Notes: generated by a model not told the origin, from the sequence alone. 64,000 nt of DNA from Pseudomonas frederiksbergensis (GCF_003732665.1 NZ_MOBP01000007.1:17275-81274); one strand, 5' to 3'. Positions 40,701-48,916 are shown, numbered from the stretch's first letter. A program made the numbers and translations.

Positions 40701-43700
40701 ATCGGTGACCACGGCACTGGGCAGCACGTTCACCATCACCGGCTACAACGCCACCACCGGCGTAGTCAGCTACAGCTACACCCTGGTGGATAACGAAACC
40801 CATCCGACCGCCAACGGCGCCAATAGCATCACCGAGAACATCAACGTGGTAGCCACGGACGCCGACGGCAGCACCGCGTCGGGGCAGATCAACGTCAACA
40901 TCGTCGATGACTTGCCAACCGCAGCGCCCAATACCGGCACCGTGGCCGAAGGCGCGACCGTCAACATCAGCGTGCTCGGCAACGACGTGCTCGGTGCCGA
41001 TGGCGCGGCGGCGGGCGGGGCGGTGGTTGGCGTGCGGGCCGGCAGCAACACCGCGACCTCGGCGGTGGGCGGCTTGGGCACCAACATCAACGGCACCTAC
41101 GGCTACCTGACCCTGGATGCGGCGGGCAATGCCGTGTACCACAGCAACCCGAACTCGGTGGGCGTGGCGGGGGCGACCGATACGTTCGTCTACACCGTGC
41201 GCGATTCCGATGGCGATGAAAGCACCACCACCATCACCATCAACGTCAACGACAGCGGCCTCAAAGCGGTGGTCGATCAGGACGTGACGGTCTTCGAAAA
41301 AGCCCTCGACCTGAGCAAGGATGGCCTCGACCTGGCACCCGGCACGGTCACCGGCAGCGACCCGACCAACACCGGCGAAACCGCTACCGGCACGCTGGTC
41401 GGTTCGGTCACCGGCGGCACCGGTCCGTTGACTTACAGCGTGGTCGGCAGCGCCACCGGGACCTACGGGCAAATCCTGATCAACCCGGACGGCAGCTACA
41501 CCTACACCCTGACTTCGGCGCCAAAAACCTCGCCGAATGCCAATGACGGGGCGAACACCCTGAGCGAAAGTTTCACCTACAAAGCCACCGATGCCCTGGG
41601 CAACAGCACCACCAGCACCATCGTGGTCAACATCGTCGATGACGTGCCAAAAGCCGTGGCGTCGGACCGTTCGGTCACCGCAGTGGAAATCGATTCCAAC
41701 CTGCTCCTGGTGATCGATGTCTCCGGCAGTATGGCCGATGCCTCCGGTGTGCCAGGCCTGTCGCGGATAGCCTTGGCGAAGCAGGCGATCAGCGCCTTGC
41801 TCGATAAGTACGATGACCTCGGCGACGTGCGAGTGCAGATCGTCACCTTCAGCAGCAGCGCCACCGACAAGACCACAGTCTGGGTCGATGTGGCCACCGC
41901 CAAGTCGATCATCGCCTCGCTCACCGCAGGCGGTGGCACCAACTACGACGCGGCGGTCGCGGCGGCGAAACTGGCGTTTGGCACGCCGGGGCAACTGACC
42001 GGGGCGCAGAATGTCGGGTACTTCTTCTCCGACGGCAAGCCCACTTCCGGCCAGGAAACCGGTACGGCGGATGAGGTCGCGTGGAAGGCCTTCCTCGACG
42101 CCAACGGCATCAAAAACTACGCGATCGGTCTGGGCAGTGGTGTCAGCAATGCCAACCTCAACCCATTGGCCTATGACGGCAGCACCCACACCGACACCAA
42201 CGCGGTGGTGGTGACCGACCTCAACCAACTCAACTCGGTGCTCTCGGGTACGGTGCAGGGCGCGCCGGTGACCGGCACGCTGCTGGAGGGCGGCTCGTTC
42301 GGCGCCGATGGCGGTTTTATCAAAACCATCGTGGTCGACGGCACCACCTACACCTACGACCCGAAAGGCAACAGCAACCAGGGTTCGCTGACGTTCAGCG
42401 GCGGCACCAACCACGGCACTTTCAACACGGCCGATAACAGCATCAGCATCGCCACCAACAACAGCGGCACCCTGGTGATCAACCTCGATACCGGCGAATA
42501 CACCTACACCTCGCAGAAAACCACGGCGGTGGTGATCACTGAAAACATCGGCTTCACCGTCAGCGACAACGACGGCGACCTGGCCAGCTCCACGCTGACC
42601 GTCAAAGTGATCCCGAACGCACCGCCGGTGGCCACCGATGACCACATCATCACCAACGTGCTGTCGAGCAACATCGTGGTGCCAGGTGAGTTGCTGCTGG
42701 CCAACGACACCGACGCCAATGGCGATCCGATGACGGCAACGCCGACCACGTTCAACACCGGTTGGGCGGCCAAGGGCGCGGACTTCACCGGCACCGGCGC
42801 GATCAGTTTCGCCGGCACCGGCAACACCGCCGCCAACCAGGCCCTGGCCGACGTGCGTAACGCGTTCGCCGCCAACACCGCAGCGATGACCGCCGTGCTG
42901 GTCATCAGCGGCTACCTCGGTGCCGTCACTACCGCCAACGCCAACGATGAAGACCTCATCACCGTCAAACTGAAACAGGGTGAAACCCTCAACCTGGACC
43001 ACAACCTGGCGGCCGGTCACGTCACCCTGGAGTACTCGCTCAATGGCGGCGCGTTCGTGAGCATCGCCGATGGCGGGACCATCACCGCGACATCCGATGG
43101 CACCTACCAGATCCACGTCACCAACATCAGCAACACCAGCGGCAGCAACCCGACGGCGGCCGAGAACTACCAATTGACCATGACCGTCAACTACGCCGGG
43201 GCCCACGACCTCACCCCGGACTACCATGGCACCTACACCGCCAACGACAGCCATGGCGGCAGCGACACAGCGAACGTGACCATCAGCTATCAGGACGGCC
43301 ACACCCTCACCGGCACCTCCGGCGATGATGTGTTGGTGGCGGGCACCGGCAACAACATCCTCAACGGCGGCGACGGCAACGACGTGCTCACCGCCGGTTC
43401 GGGCAACAACGAAATGCACGGCGGCGCCGGCAACGACTTGCTCTACAGCGGGCCGGGCAACGACCTGCTCGATGGCGGCACCGGTATCGACACCGTCAGC
43501 TACGCCCACGCCACGGCTGGCGTCACCGTCGACCTGAGCCTGCTCACCGCGCAAAACACCCTGGGCGCCGGCACCGACACCCTCACCGGAATCGAGAACC
43601 TGGTAGGTTCCAACTTCAACGACACCTTGACCGGAGACAATAACAACAACGTGATCAACGGCGGCCTGGGCAACGACACGCTCAATGGCGGCGGCGGCGA

Positions 43701-44115
43701 CGACATCCTCATCGGCGGCCTGGGCAACAACACCCTGACCGGCGGTCCGGGGGCCGACACCTTCCAGTGGCTGGCCGGCAACAGCGGCCACGATGTGGTC
43801 ACCGACTTCACCCCCGGCACCGACAAACTCGACCTGTCGCAACTGCTGCAAGGTGAAAACGGCACCACCGCCTCGCTGGATGACTACCTGCACTTCAAAG
43901 TCACCGGCAGCGGCGCCACCCTGGTCACCAGCATCGATGTCAGCGCCATGGCCGGCGCCACACCGACCCAGACCATCGACCTGGCCGGCGTCAACCTGGC
44001 CAGCCACTACGGCGTCACACCGGGAGCGGGCGGCGTAGTCGCGGGCGGCCACGACACGGCAACCATCATCACCGGCATGCTCAACGACCATTCGTTGAAG
44101 GTGGATACGGTTTGA
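34765..44115 (+). CDS. lapA: Giant RTX adhesin LapA (retention module, type I secreted)
   Basis: This gene encodes 3116 residues. The ATG at 34765 has GAGGAG six bases upstream and gives MATLIGIVSKVIGQVFAVAA, the N-terminal retention module. T115-A116-A117-G118 is the di-alanine site where LapG should cut, followed by FVLLEEVGGRVDPTIGFPTA. From about residue 320 come six A-type units (246 residues, T1SS-143/VCBS-like) and two B-type units in order AAAAABAB. A von Willebrand A domain (about 2310-2500, MIDAS DVSGSM at 2318) follows, then RTX nonapeptides (about 2850-3000, GGDGNDVL) and a C-terminal secretion signal. It anchors cells to surfaces until LapG releases it. The N-terminus may be closer to the MapA type than to Pf0-1 LapA; the symbol rests on its place beside lapEBC and lapDG. 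Confidence 0.85.
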   Translation: MATLIGIVSKVIGQVFAVAADGTRRVLVEGDRLFAGDQLVTGEEGAVAVHLQNGQELTLGRGSSLQMTSQLLAHQAPHVDTPEAVTPTEAQLTDVQKLQQAIAAGADPTQTGEATAAGPQATGAPGGALGGGHNFVLLEEVGGRVDPTIGFPTAGFGGIPEIPEERHNADVQQNDNTVVVPPVNNIVTLGGLDTAGGELTLNEANLPDGSAANPAALTQSGTFTVTAPDGLLSLNIGGINVISGGAASGFPQSITTQLGNTLTITGYNPATGVVSYSYTLNGNDTHSAGDGANNLSEQFTVVAGDTNGDTATGSLDINITDDVPKAIDDNNGTASETLLTLTGNVLTNDVQGADRVAVGPTSGPITPGTFVGTYGTLVLNANGTYTYTLNTSDADFKALHGGGNGTETFAYTLTDADGDSSTANLVLQIHNNDDPVTIGGLNVEGGELSVFEKNLSLGSAPDSTQLTQNGTFTITALDGVQTLSVGGITVVSGGVASGFPQSIATGLGNTLTITGFDATTGVVSYSYTLNGNDAHPTAGGANNLPEQFAVTVVDDNGTTANGSLDVNVIDDVPKAVDDSNAGTASETLLTLNGNVLTNDVQGADRVATGPVTPGTFAGTYGTLVLNANGTYTYTLNTSDADFKALHGGGNGTENFTYTITDSDGDTSTANLVLQIHNNDDPVIINGLNVEGGELTVYEKNLSLGSAPDSTQLTQNGTFTITALDGVQTLSVGGITVVSGGVAAGFPQSIATGLGNTLTITGFDATTGVVSYSYTLNGNDAHPTAGGANNLPEQFAVTVVDDNGTTANGSLDVNVIDDVPKAVDDSNAGTASETLLTLNGNVLTNDVQGADRVATGPVTPGTFAGTYGTLVLNANGTYTYTLNTTDADFKALHGGGNGTENFTYTITDSDGDTSTANLVLQIHNNDDPVIINGLNVEGGELTVFEKNLSLGSAPDSTALTQNGTFTITALDGVQTLTVGGITVVSGGVAAGFPQSIPTGLGNTLTITGFDATTGVVSYSYTLNGNDAHPTAGGANNLPEQFAVTVVDDNGTTANGSLDVNVIDDLPKAVDDSNASTASETLLTLNGNVLTNDVQGADRVATGPVTPGTFAGTYGTLVLNANGTYTYTLNTTDADFKALHGGGNGTENFTYTITDSDGDTSTANLVLQIHNNDDPVIINGLNVEGGELTVYEKNLSLGSAPDSTQLTQSGTFTITALDGVQTLTVGGITVVSGGVAAGFPQSIPTGLGNTLTITGFDATTGVVSYSYTLNGNDAHPTANGANNLPEQFAVTVVDDNGTTANATLDVNVIDDLPKAVNDSNAGTASESLLTLNGNVLTNDVQGADRVATGPVTPGTFTGTYGTLVLNANGTYTYTLNTSDADFKNLHGNGNGTENFTYTLTDADGDTSTATLVLQIHNNDDPVTLNGLDVVGGELTVYEKNLSDGTSPNTPALTQSGTFTVTALDGLQTLDVGGIHVVVGGVAAGFPQSIVTPLGSTLTVTGYNATTGVVSYSYTLVDPETHPTANGANSITENFNVVATDTDGSTATNQINVNIVDDLPTAHADSASVAEGATVSGNVLDNDIGGADGPALTGAVVGVRAGGDTSTSAIGGLGTQINGTYGYLTLDANGNAVYHSTPNAVNAPGATDTFVYTVRDADGDESTTTITIDVSNSCIKAVSDTDVTVYEKALDLTKDGQDLAAGTVVGSDPSSTGETASGTLVGSVTGAIGAITYTLVGSANGAYGQIVLNPNGTYTYTLTSPASTTPHADDGANTLTESFTYQATDSLGNISTSTIVVQIVDDVPKAVNDSNASAASETALTLNGNVLTNDIQGADQVATGPNAGPVTPGTFTGTYGTLVLNANGTYTYTLNPNDADFKNLHGGGNGTETFAYTITDSDGDTSTANLVLQIHNNDDPVVLNGLNVNGGELTVYEKNLSDGTSPNTPALTQSGTFTVTALDGLQTLDVGGIHVVAGGVAAGFPQSVTTALGSTFTITGYNATTGVVSYSYTLVDNETHPTANGANSITENINVVATDADGSTASGQINVNIVDDLPTAAPNTGTVAEGATVNISVLGNDVLGADGAAAGGAVVGVRAGSNTATSAVGGLGTNINGTYGYLTLDAAGNAVYHSNPNSVGVAGATDTFVYTVRDSDGDESTTTITINVNDSGLKAVVDQDVTVFEKALDLSKDGLDLAPGTVTGSDPTNTGETATGTLVGSVTGGTGPLTYSVVGSATGTYGQILINPDGSYTYTLTSAPKTSPNANDGANTLSESFTYKATDALGNSTTSTIVVNIVDDVPKAVASDRSVTAVEIDSNLLLVIDVSGSMADASGVPGLSRIALAKQAISALLDKYDDLGDVRVQIVTFSSSATDKTTVWVDVATAKSIIASLTAGGGTNYDAAVAAAKLAFGTPGQLTGAQNVGYFFSDGKPTSGQETGTADEVAWKAFLDANGIKNYAIGLGSGVSNANLNPLAYDGSTHTDTNAVVVTDLNQLNSVLSGTVQGAPVTGTLLEGGSFGADGGFIKTIVVDGTTYTYDPKGNSNQGSLTFSGGTNHGTFNTADNSISIATNNSGTLVINLDTGEYTYTSQKTTAVVITENIGFTVSDNDGDLASSTLTVKVIPNAPPVATDDHIITNVLSSNIVVPGELLLANDTDANGDPMTATPTTFNTGWAAKGADFTGTGAISFAGTGNTAANQALADVRNAFAANTAAMTAVLVISGYLGAVTTANANDEDLITVKLKQGETLNLDHNLAAGHVTLEYSLNGGAFVSIADGGTITATSDGTYQIHVTNISNTSGSNPTAAENYQLTMTVNYAGAHDLTPDYHGTYTANDSHGGSDTANVTISYQDGHTLTGTSGDDVLVAGTGNNILNGGDGNDVLTAGSGNNEMHGGAGNDLLYSGPGNDLLDGGTGIDTVSYAHATAGVTVDLSLLTAQNTLGAGTDTLTGIENLVGSNFNDTLTGDNNNNVINGGLGNDTLNGGGGDDILIGGLGNNTLTGGPGADTFQWLAGNSGHDVVTDFTPGTDKLDLSQLLQGENGTTASLDDYLHFKVTGSGATLVTSIDVSAMAGATPTQTIDLAGVNLASHYGVTPGAGGVVAGGHDTATIITGMLNDHSLKVDTV
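35728..39423 (+). repeat. Five tandem A-type repeats within lapA (738-bp period)
   Basis: The phrase DDVPKAVDDSNAGT recurs at 35728 (variant), 36472, 37210, 37948 and 38686; the last four starts are exactly 738 bases apart and nearly identical. A sixth A unit starts near 40156 between B-type units at about 39424 and 40906. Such DNA identity allows unit gain and loss by recombination. Confidence 0.85.
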
Positions 44116-44136
44116 TGCGCTAGGGCTGGAACGACG

Positions 44137-44177
44137 AAACCCGCCATTCCCGTTGAAGGGGATGGCGGGTTTTTTTG
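44137..44177 (+). terminator. Rho-independent terminator of lapA
   Basis: AAACCCGCCAT (44137-44147) pairs with ATGGCGGGTTT (44162-44172), followed by more T. It lies 22 bases past the lapA stop. Confidence 0.9.
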
Positions 44178-44214
44178 TGGTCTGGCATTCAGTTATGCGG
44201 TGGCTGATGGAGCG

Positions 44215-44925
44215 CTTTCGCGAGCAGGCTCGCTCCCACATTGGTTCTGCGTCGAGCAGCAAATGCTGTGCACGCCACCATTCCCCCCTGTGGGAGCGAG
44301 CCTGCTCGCGAAGAGGCCAGCACATTCAACCTTGATGGTGACTGACACACCGCTTTCGCGAGCAAGCCCGCTCCCACAATTGAACTGCGTCTTACGCGAC
44401 TGCTGTGCACGCCACCAATCTCCCCTGTGGGAGCGGGCTTGCTCGCGAAGAGGCCAGTACATTCAATCTTGATGGTGGCTGACACACCGCTTTCGCGAGC
44501 AAGCCCGCTCCCACAATTGAGCTGCGTCGTACGCGACTGCTGTGCACGCCACCAATCTCCCCTGTGGGAGCGGGCTTGCTCGCGAAGAGGCCAGTACATT
44601 CAATCTTGATGGTGACTGACACACCGCTTTCGCGAGCAAGCCCGCTCCCACAATTGAACTGCGTCTTACGCGACTGCTGTGCACGCCACCATTCCCCCTG
44701 TGGGAGCGGGCTTGCTCGCGAAGAGGCCAGCACATTCAACCTTGATGGTGACTGACACACCGCTTTCGCGAGCAAGCCCGCTCCCACAATTGAACTGCGT
44801 CGTACGCGACTGCTGTGCACGCCACCAATCTCCCCCTGTGGGAGCGGGCTTGCTCGCGAACAGGCCAGTACATTCAATCTTGATGGTGGCTGACACACCG
44901 CTTTCGCGAGCAAGCCCGCTCCCAC
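44215..44925. repeat. Tandem REP array, 11 REPs in five ~137-bp units
   Basis: Forward TGTGGGAGCGGGCTTGCTCG copies start at 44289, 44426, 44563, 44699 and 44837 (spacing 136-138). Inverted copies lie between them and at both ends, six in all. The spacers alternate between a GAGGCCAGTACATTCAATCT-type and a TTACGCGACTGCTGTGCACG-type sequence and are nearly identical between units. The array fills most of the 874-base gap between the convergent lapA and lapD genes. No gene is present. Confidence 0.9.
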
Positions 44926-44989
44926 AGGGGGTACGCGTAACACCATCCCCCTGTTCGCGAAGAACGATAACGCGGTGCCACTGGCGACA

Positions 44990-46930
44990 TCACATCGGCT
45001 CCGGCGGCCCGATCAACCGGCCCATGACGCCAAACAACCCCAACGATTTGATCGCTTCCAACTCCCCTTGCGTTTCAACCATCTCCGCAATCAACGGCAA
45101 ATCAATGCTGTTGGTCGCTCTGAAGATCGCCTCGATAAACAGCCGCTTATCCCGCCGCTCATCAATCCCCCGAATGTAACCCCCATCAATCTTCAAGTAC
45201 GCCAACCCCAATTGCGTCAGGTTGCCGATCTGGCTAAAGCGCCCGCCAAAATGCTGCAATCCGATGCGATACCCCGTGCTGAGCAAGCTATGGCTCAGGC
45301 GCTGCAGTTCCTCGGGCGGTGGCAGTTGGCGTTCGTCGATTTCCAGGACCAGCAGCGGCGCCAGTTCCGGCAGGGAGTCGAGAGCCTGGAGGATTTGTTG
45401 CAACGAACCAGCTTCGCGCAGGGTGGTGCCGGACAGGCTCAGTGCCAGGGGCCAGCGGTTGGCGGCGAGGTAGTCGAGGGTGGCGTCGAGCATGGCCAGG
45501 TCGAAGCGGGCCGACCAGCCGAGGCGCTCGATCCAGGGCAGGAAGTGCCCGGCGGCGATCGCCTCGCCCTGCGGGTCGAGCAGGCGCGCGAGGACTTTGT
45601 GGTGCAGCACCTGGCTGGTGTCGGCGCATTGCACCACCGGTTGGAAATACAGCTGCAATTTGCCGTGGGTCAGGGCATCGTCGATCCAGTTGCGCCAGTC
45701 ATGTTGGGTCTGGTTCGGCGCGGTGCTGGCGTGATCGAGATGCACCCATGGCCGCTCAGGATGATGTTGGGCCTGGGTCAAGGCTTGATCGAGGCGCAAC
45801 AGCACGTCGCTGGCCGGCTCGCCCGGTTGGTAGGCGACGCTGCCCAGATGCGCCACGGGCATGCTGTCGCTGGCGCCGGTCAGGCGCAGGTTTTCCAGGG
45901 TGGCGCTGATCTCGGCGCACAGGCGCGCGGCATCCTTGTCGTCCAGGCCCGGGGTCAGCAGGCTGAACTCACCGCCGCGATTGCGTGCCGCCAGCCAGGT
46001 GCGCCGCTCCGGAACTTGGGTCAAGCGTTTGAGCAGCTCGGCGACGGCACCGATCAAGGCATCGGTGCGCTGGCCGCCCAGACGTTGATTGAGCCCCGCC
46101 AAGTCGTTGATCCGCAGCATCAGCAAGTAGCCGTTGCTGCTCTGTTCGCTGATCAGCAAGTGATCGGCCAGTTGCTCGTCCAGCAGGCGCCGGTTCGCCA
46201 GCCCGGTGAGACTGTCCTGATAAGAGTCGGCGCGCAGCTTTTCACTGCGCGCCGCCTCTTCGGCGAACAGCGCCTTGAGCTTCTCCACCATCTGATTCAT
46301 GGCCAGCACCACCCGTTTCAGCTCAGGGGTGCGCGGCAGTTTTGGCAGGCTGAGGAATTCCCGTTTGCTGATGGCTTCGGCCTGCTTGACCATTTTGTCC
46401 AGGGGCCGCAATTGCCGGCGCAGCATCCAGCCGCCGAACATCGCGCTGAACACGCCGCACAACAGCAACCAGACCAGGCTGCCGAGGGTGCTGTCCCAGA
46501 GTTTGGCCAGGGCGAACTGCGGATTGCTCAACACCTCGACCCGGGCCACCTGCTCCCAGCCGCGCATGATCAACGCATCGCCGCCTTGGGGATGCAGGTT
46601 CACCAGACGGACGAACCAGCCGGGCACGCCCTCGATCCGCGCCGGGGCGTCACGTTCCACCAGCACCTGTTCAGTGGCAATGTCGACCACGCGGATGCTG
46701 TTGAAATAGCCGCTGTCGAAAATCGAGCTGACCATCAACTCAATCATCGCCGGGTCGTCGATTTGCGCGGTCAGCGACAGCCCCAGTGCCGTAGCGGCGT
46801 CTTGGGCGTGGGAGCGCAACTGGCTGAGCATCTGCTCGCGGGAGCTTTCCAGGCTGACAAAAAAACTGCCGCTGAACGCCACCAGCAGAAACAGGCAAAT
46901 GGCGAGAAACAACTGTTTGCGCAGTGACAT
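44990..46930 (-). CDS. lapD: LapD, inner-membrane c-di-GMP receptor controlling LapG
   Basis: This gene encodes 646 residues; AAGGAG is six bases before the ATG at 46930. Helix one (about 6-28) and helix two (about 150-172) enclose a periplasmic LapD_MoxY-type domain (ALGLSLTAQIDDPAMIELMV). A HAMP segment follows, then a GGDEF-like domain (DSLTGLANRRLLDEQL) whose active site reads RGGEF, and an EAL-like domain in which the EAL position reads KVLARL. Both sites are degenerate, as known for LapD, which binds c-di-GMP through its EAL domain and then traps LapG in the periplasm. It starts 21 bases after the lapG stop, in one operon. Confidence 0.92.
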   Translation of the reverse strand: MSLRKQLFLAICLFLLVAFSGSFFVSLESSREQMLSQLRSHAQDAATALGLSLTAQIDDPAMIELMVSSIFDSGYFNSIRVVDIATEQVLVERDAPARIEGVPGWFVRLVNLHPQGGDALIMRGWEQVARVEVLSNPQFALAKLWDSTLGSLVWLLLCGVFSAMFGGWMLRRQLRPLDKMVKQAEAISKREFLSLPKLPRTPELKRVVLAMNQMVEKLKALFAEEAARSEKLRADSYQDSLTGLANRRLLDEQLADHLLISEQSSNGYLLMLRINDLAGLNQRLGGQRTDALIGAVAELLKRLTQVPERRTWLAARNRGGEFSLLTPGLDDKDAARLCAEISATLENLRLTGASDSMPVAHLGSVAYQPGEPASDVLLRLDQALTQAQHHPERPWVHLDHASTAPNQTQHDWRNWIDDALTHGKLQLYFQPVVQCADTSQVLHHKVLARLLDPQGEAIAAGHFLPWIERLGWSARFDLAMLDATLDYLAANRWPLALSLSGTTLREAGSLQQILQALDSLPELAPLLVLEIDERQLPPPEELQRLSHSLLSTGYRIGLQHFGGRFSQIGNLTQLGLAYLKIDGGYIRGIDERRDKRLFIEAIFRATNSIDLPLIAEMVETQGELEAIKSLGLFGVMGRLIGPPEPM

Positions 46931-46951
46931 AAACGCTCCTTGCTCTGGCGG

Positions 46952-47656
46952 CTAGCCGTCGCCCACGGCGAACCCTTCGGCCTGCATCTTTTTCAACACG
47001 TCTTGCCAGCGCGACAGCTTTTTCGAATCGCTGCTGCGCTTGCCGCCATTGGCGCCCGGCAGGTACAGGCCTTCGGCGTTGAAGGCGTATACCGGCAACA
47101 GGTCTTTGCGTTGCGAGGCGGGGCGGATGTCGCCGATCAGGTTATCCAGCACCAGCGGATCGGCCGTGGGATTGCTGTAGAACGTCAGCACCATGTGCGC
47201 CTGGTTCTGGGTCAGGGCCTTGACGTAGGTGATGCGCAGTTTTTCGCTGGGCACCCCGAGCTGGCGCAGGCTGAAATATTTCGCCAGGGCATAGTCCTCG
47301 CAATCGCCGGCGCCCTTGATCAGGGATTCCTCTGGTGTGGCCCAGTAGTCGATTTGCTGCCAGATGCGGGTGTCGTCCTGAAAACTCAATTGCTGGTTAA
47401 AGAAGCGATTGACCGCGTTCAGTTGCTCGCGCTCTGGCTGGTTGCGTTCGCCTTGCAGCATTTGGTTCCAGGCCTCGATTCGCCCCTTGGCGGGGCCGAG
47501 GGGGCCGTAGCTTTTTTCGGCGGTTTGCAGGATTTGCCCGAAATCCCAGTCGGCGCCGACACTGCCCAACCCGGCCAGCAAAAATGCCGCCAGCAGCCAA
47601 CCGCCGAACCGAAGTCGGAGCGCTGGCCATCCTGGACGACGCCGACTGCAAGACAT
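46952..47656 (-). CDS. lapG: LapG periplasmic cysteine protease
   Basis: This gene encodes 234 residues from the ATG at 47656; a TTG 27 codons earlier would add a proline-rich stretch without family support. A hydrophobic segment (FGGWLLAAFLLAGLGSVGA) acts as signal peptide. The BTLCP protease triad is visible: Cys in IKGAGDCEDYALAKYFSLRQ, His in LTQNQAHMVLTFY and Asp in PLVLDNLIGDIRPAS. The acidic residues next to the cysteine (CED) fit the known calcium site. It cuts LapA at the TAAG site when LapD releases it, freeing the cell from the biofilm. Confidence 0.92.
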   Translation of the reverse strand: MSCSRRRPGWPALRLRFGGWLLAAFLLAGLGSVGADWDFGQILQTAEKSYGPLGPAKGRIEAWNQMLQGERNQPEREQLNAVNRFFNQQLSFQDDTRIWQQIDYWATPEESLIKGAGDCEDYALAKYFSLRQLGVPSEKLRITYVKALTQNQAHMVLTFYSNPTADPLVLDNLIGDIRPASQRKDLLPVYAFNAEGLYLPGANGGKRSSDSKKLSRWQDVLKKMQAEGFAVGDG

Positions 47657-47735
47657 GTCTGGCTGCTCGGGTGCAGATGCCTGGAGTTTAGGTGGTGTTT
47701 TGGGTGGGGGAGGGTTGATTGTTGGCGCAAAAAGC

Positions 47736-47810
47736 AAAAGATCGCAGCCTCCGGCAGCTCCTACAGGGTTTGGTGTATACCCTGTAGGAGCTGCCGCAGG
47801 CTGCGATCTT
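47736..47810. repeat. Type 3 inverted repeat
   Basis: AAAGATCGCAGCCTCCGGCA then GCTCCTACAGGG pairs with CCCTGTAGGAGC then TGCCGCAGGCTGCGATCTTT around TTTGGTGTATA. It lies between the DUF454 gene and lapG and could act as a terminator for the former's upstream neighbour or as an mRNA-end stabiliser. Confidence 0.85.
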
Positions 47811-47829
47811 TACCGCAAACACTCAAGTC

Positions 47830-48225
47830 TCAAGTCTTGCGCAGCGTCTTCTGCCGAAGGATGTAAACGGTGACCAGAACCGCACTGGTCAACATAAATC
47901 CTCGCGCCCAAGGCAATGGCACCAGGTAGCAGGAGAACAGGATGCTCGCCCACATCAGGCCGATGGCGTAGACCTTACCCTTGAGCGGAATGCCGTTGCC
48001 GTCCAGGTAGTCGCGAATCCACGGCCCAAGCCGCGGATGCTCGACCAGCCACTGATAGAAACGCGGCGAACTGCGGGCGAAGCAGGCGGCCGCCAGCAGC
48101 AGGAACGGCGTGGTGGGCAATACCGGCAGGAAAATCCCGATCACCCCCAACGCTACGCTCAACCAGCCGATGGCCAGCAGCACGTAGCGCAACATCAGGG
48201 AGCGGTGGCCTATGGGTTTGTCCAT
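47830..48225 (-). CDS. DUF454 (YbaN-like) membrane protein
   Basis: This gene encodes 131 residues from the ATG at 48225 (MDKPIGHRSLMLRYVLLAIG); a TTG two codons earlier is possible. GVIGIFLPVLPTTPFLLLAA is the DUF454 signature, followed by CFARSSPRFYQWLVEHPRLG. Three to four hydrophobic segments (about residues 11-45, 84-100 and 104-122) make it an inner-membrane protein. Function is unknown. It begins 10 bases after the stop of the UPF0149 gene and is likely cotranscribed with it. Confidence 0.8.
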   Translation of the reverse strand: MDKPIGHRSLMLRYVLLAIGWLSVALGVIGIFLPVLPTTPFLLLAAACFARSSPRFYQWLVEHPRLGPWIRDYLDGNGIPLKGKVYAIGLMWASILFSCYLVPLPWARGFMLTSAVLVTVYILRQKTLRKT

Positions 48226-48235
48226 AGGCAAGACC

Positions 48236-48823
48236 TTAGTGGTGACGTGGCTTGAGGATCGCCGGTTTTTCGTCGGGCGCCTGGCACAGCAGGTAGAGCG
48301 CGGTCAGGGCTTCCGGGATCTGCACGATCATGTCGTCCATCAGGTTGGCGTCCTTGGCGATGTCCTCGAACTCAGGCTGTTCGTCGAACAGACCGGAACC
48401 GACCATGATCGGCAGCAGCATTTCGCTGACTTCGTCTTCGGCGGTTTCGAACCAGGCCGCTTCGCGCAGGAACACGCCTTCCATGAAACCGATGCACCAG
48501 CCGCGCAGGTCGGAATCATCCGGTTCTTCGCCCAGATCCAGGTCGCACGGCAGCTCGAATTCTTCGTCGGACGCCAGTTGGCGGGCGATGTGAGCCTTGA
48601 GGGCCAGCAGGGTCGATTCGATCGCTTCACGCTCGGTGTCGTCGGCGTAATGCGGCTCTTCGGCGAAGAGGGCGTCGATCCATTCACGGTCTGGAACGCT
48701 TTCGGAACAGATCGACAGCGCGGTGAGGTAGCCGTGGGCGGCCACGTAGTCCAGCGCCTCGTCATGCAGTTCATCAGCGTCGAGGAAGACTTGCAGGCGG
48801 GTTAGTTGCTCAGCGAAGGACAT
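48236..48823 (-). CDS. UPF0149 (YgfB/YecA) family protein
   Basis: This gene encodes 195 very acidic residues (MSFAEQLTRLQVFLDADELH at the start). LHDEALDYVAAHGYLTALSI and DLRGWCIGFMEGVFLREAAW match the all-helical YgfB/YecA fold (LxGWCxGFLxG). It ends AILKPRHH; the usual SEC-A-like zinc tail is absent, so it is the short form. Role unknown; YgfB in P. aeruginosa is linked to antibiotic-response control, but this is a different, longer relative. AAGGT precedes the ATG at 48823. Confidence 0.75.
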   Translation of the reverse strand: MSFAEQLTRLQVFLDADELHDEALDYVAAHGYLTALSICSESVPDREWIDALFAEEPHYADDTEREAIESTLLALKAHIARQLASDEEFELPCDLDLGEEPDDSDLRGWCIGFMEGVFLREAAWFETAEDEVSEMLLPIMVGSGLFDEQPEFEDIAKDANLMDDMIVQIPEALTALYLLCQAPDEKPAILKPRHH

Positions 48824-48916
48824 TAAAAGCTACCTTGGGGAATTAAACAGATGCGGGAATTCTAGGCCTTCTTGAGCCCTCAGGCCAGCCGCGCGGGATA
48901 TTTGCGCCTTATTCCC

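Noticed and set aside
37744..44325. A 2193-codon open frame on the minus strand opposite lapA, and another at 35704-37743
   Set aside because: They mirror the repeated, GC-rich codon pattern of lapA and contain no recognisable domain; lapA itself has clear domains and a ribosome site.
44215..44925. Possible CRISPR array, because of regular repeats
   Set aside because: The repeats are REP palindromes in alternating orientation with near-identical spacers and no cas genes, so it is a REP cluster.
44392..44946. Open frames of 60-184 codons reading through the REP array
   Set aside because: They encode only translated REP sequence repeated in tandem.
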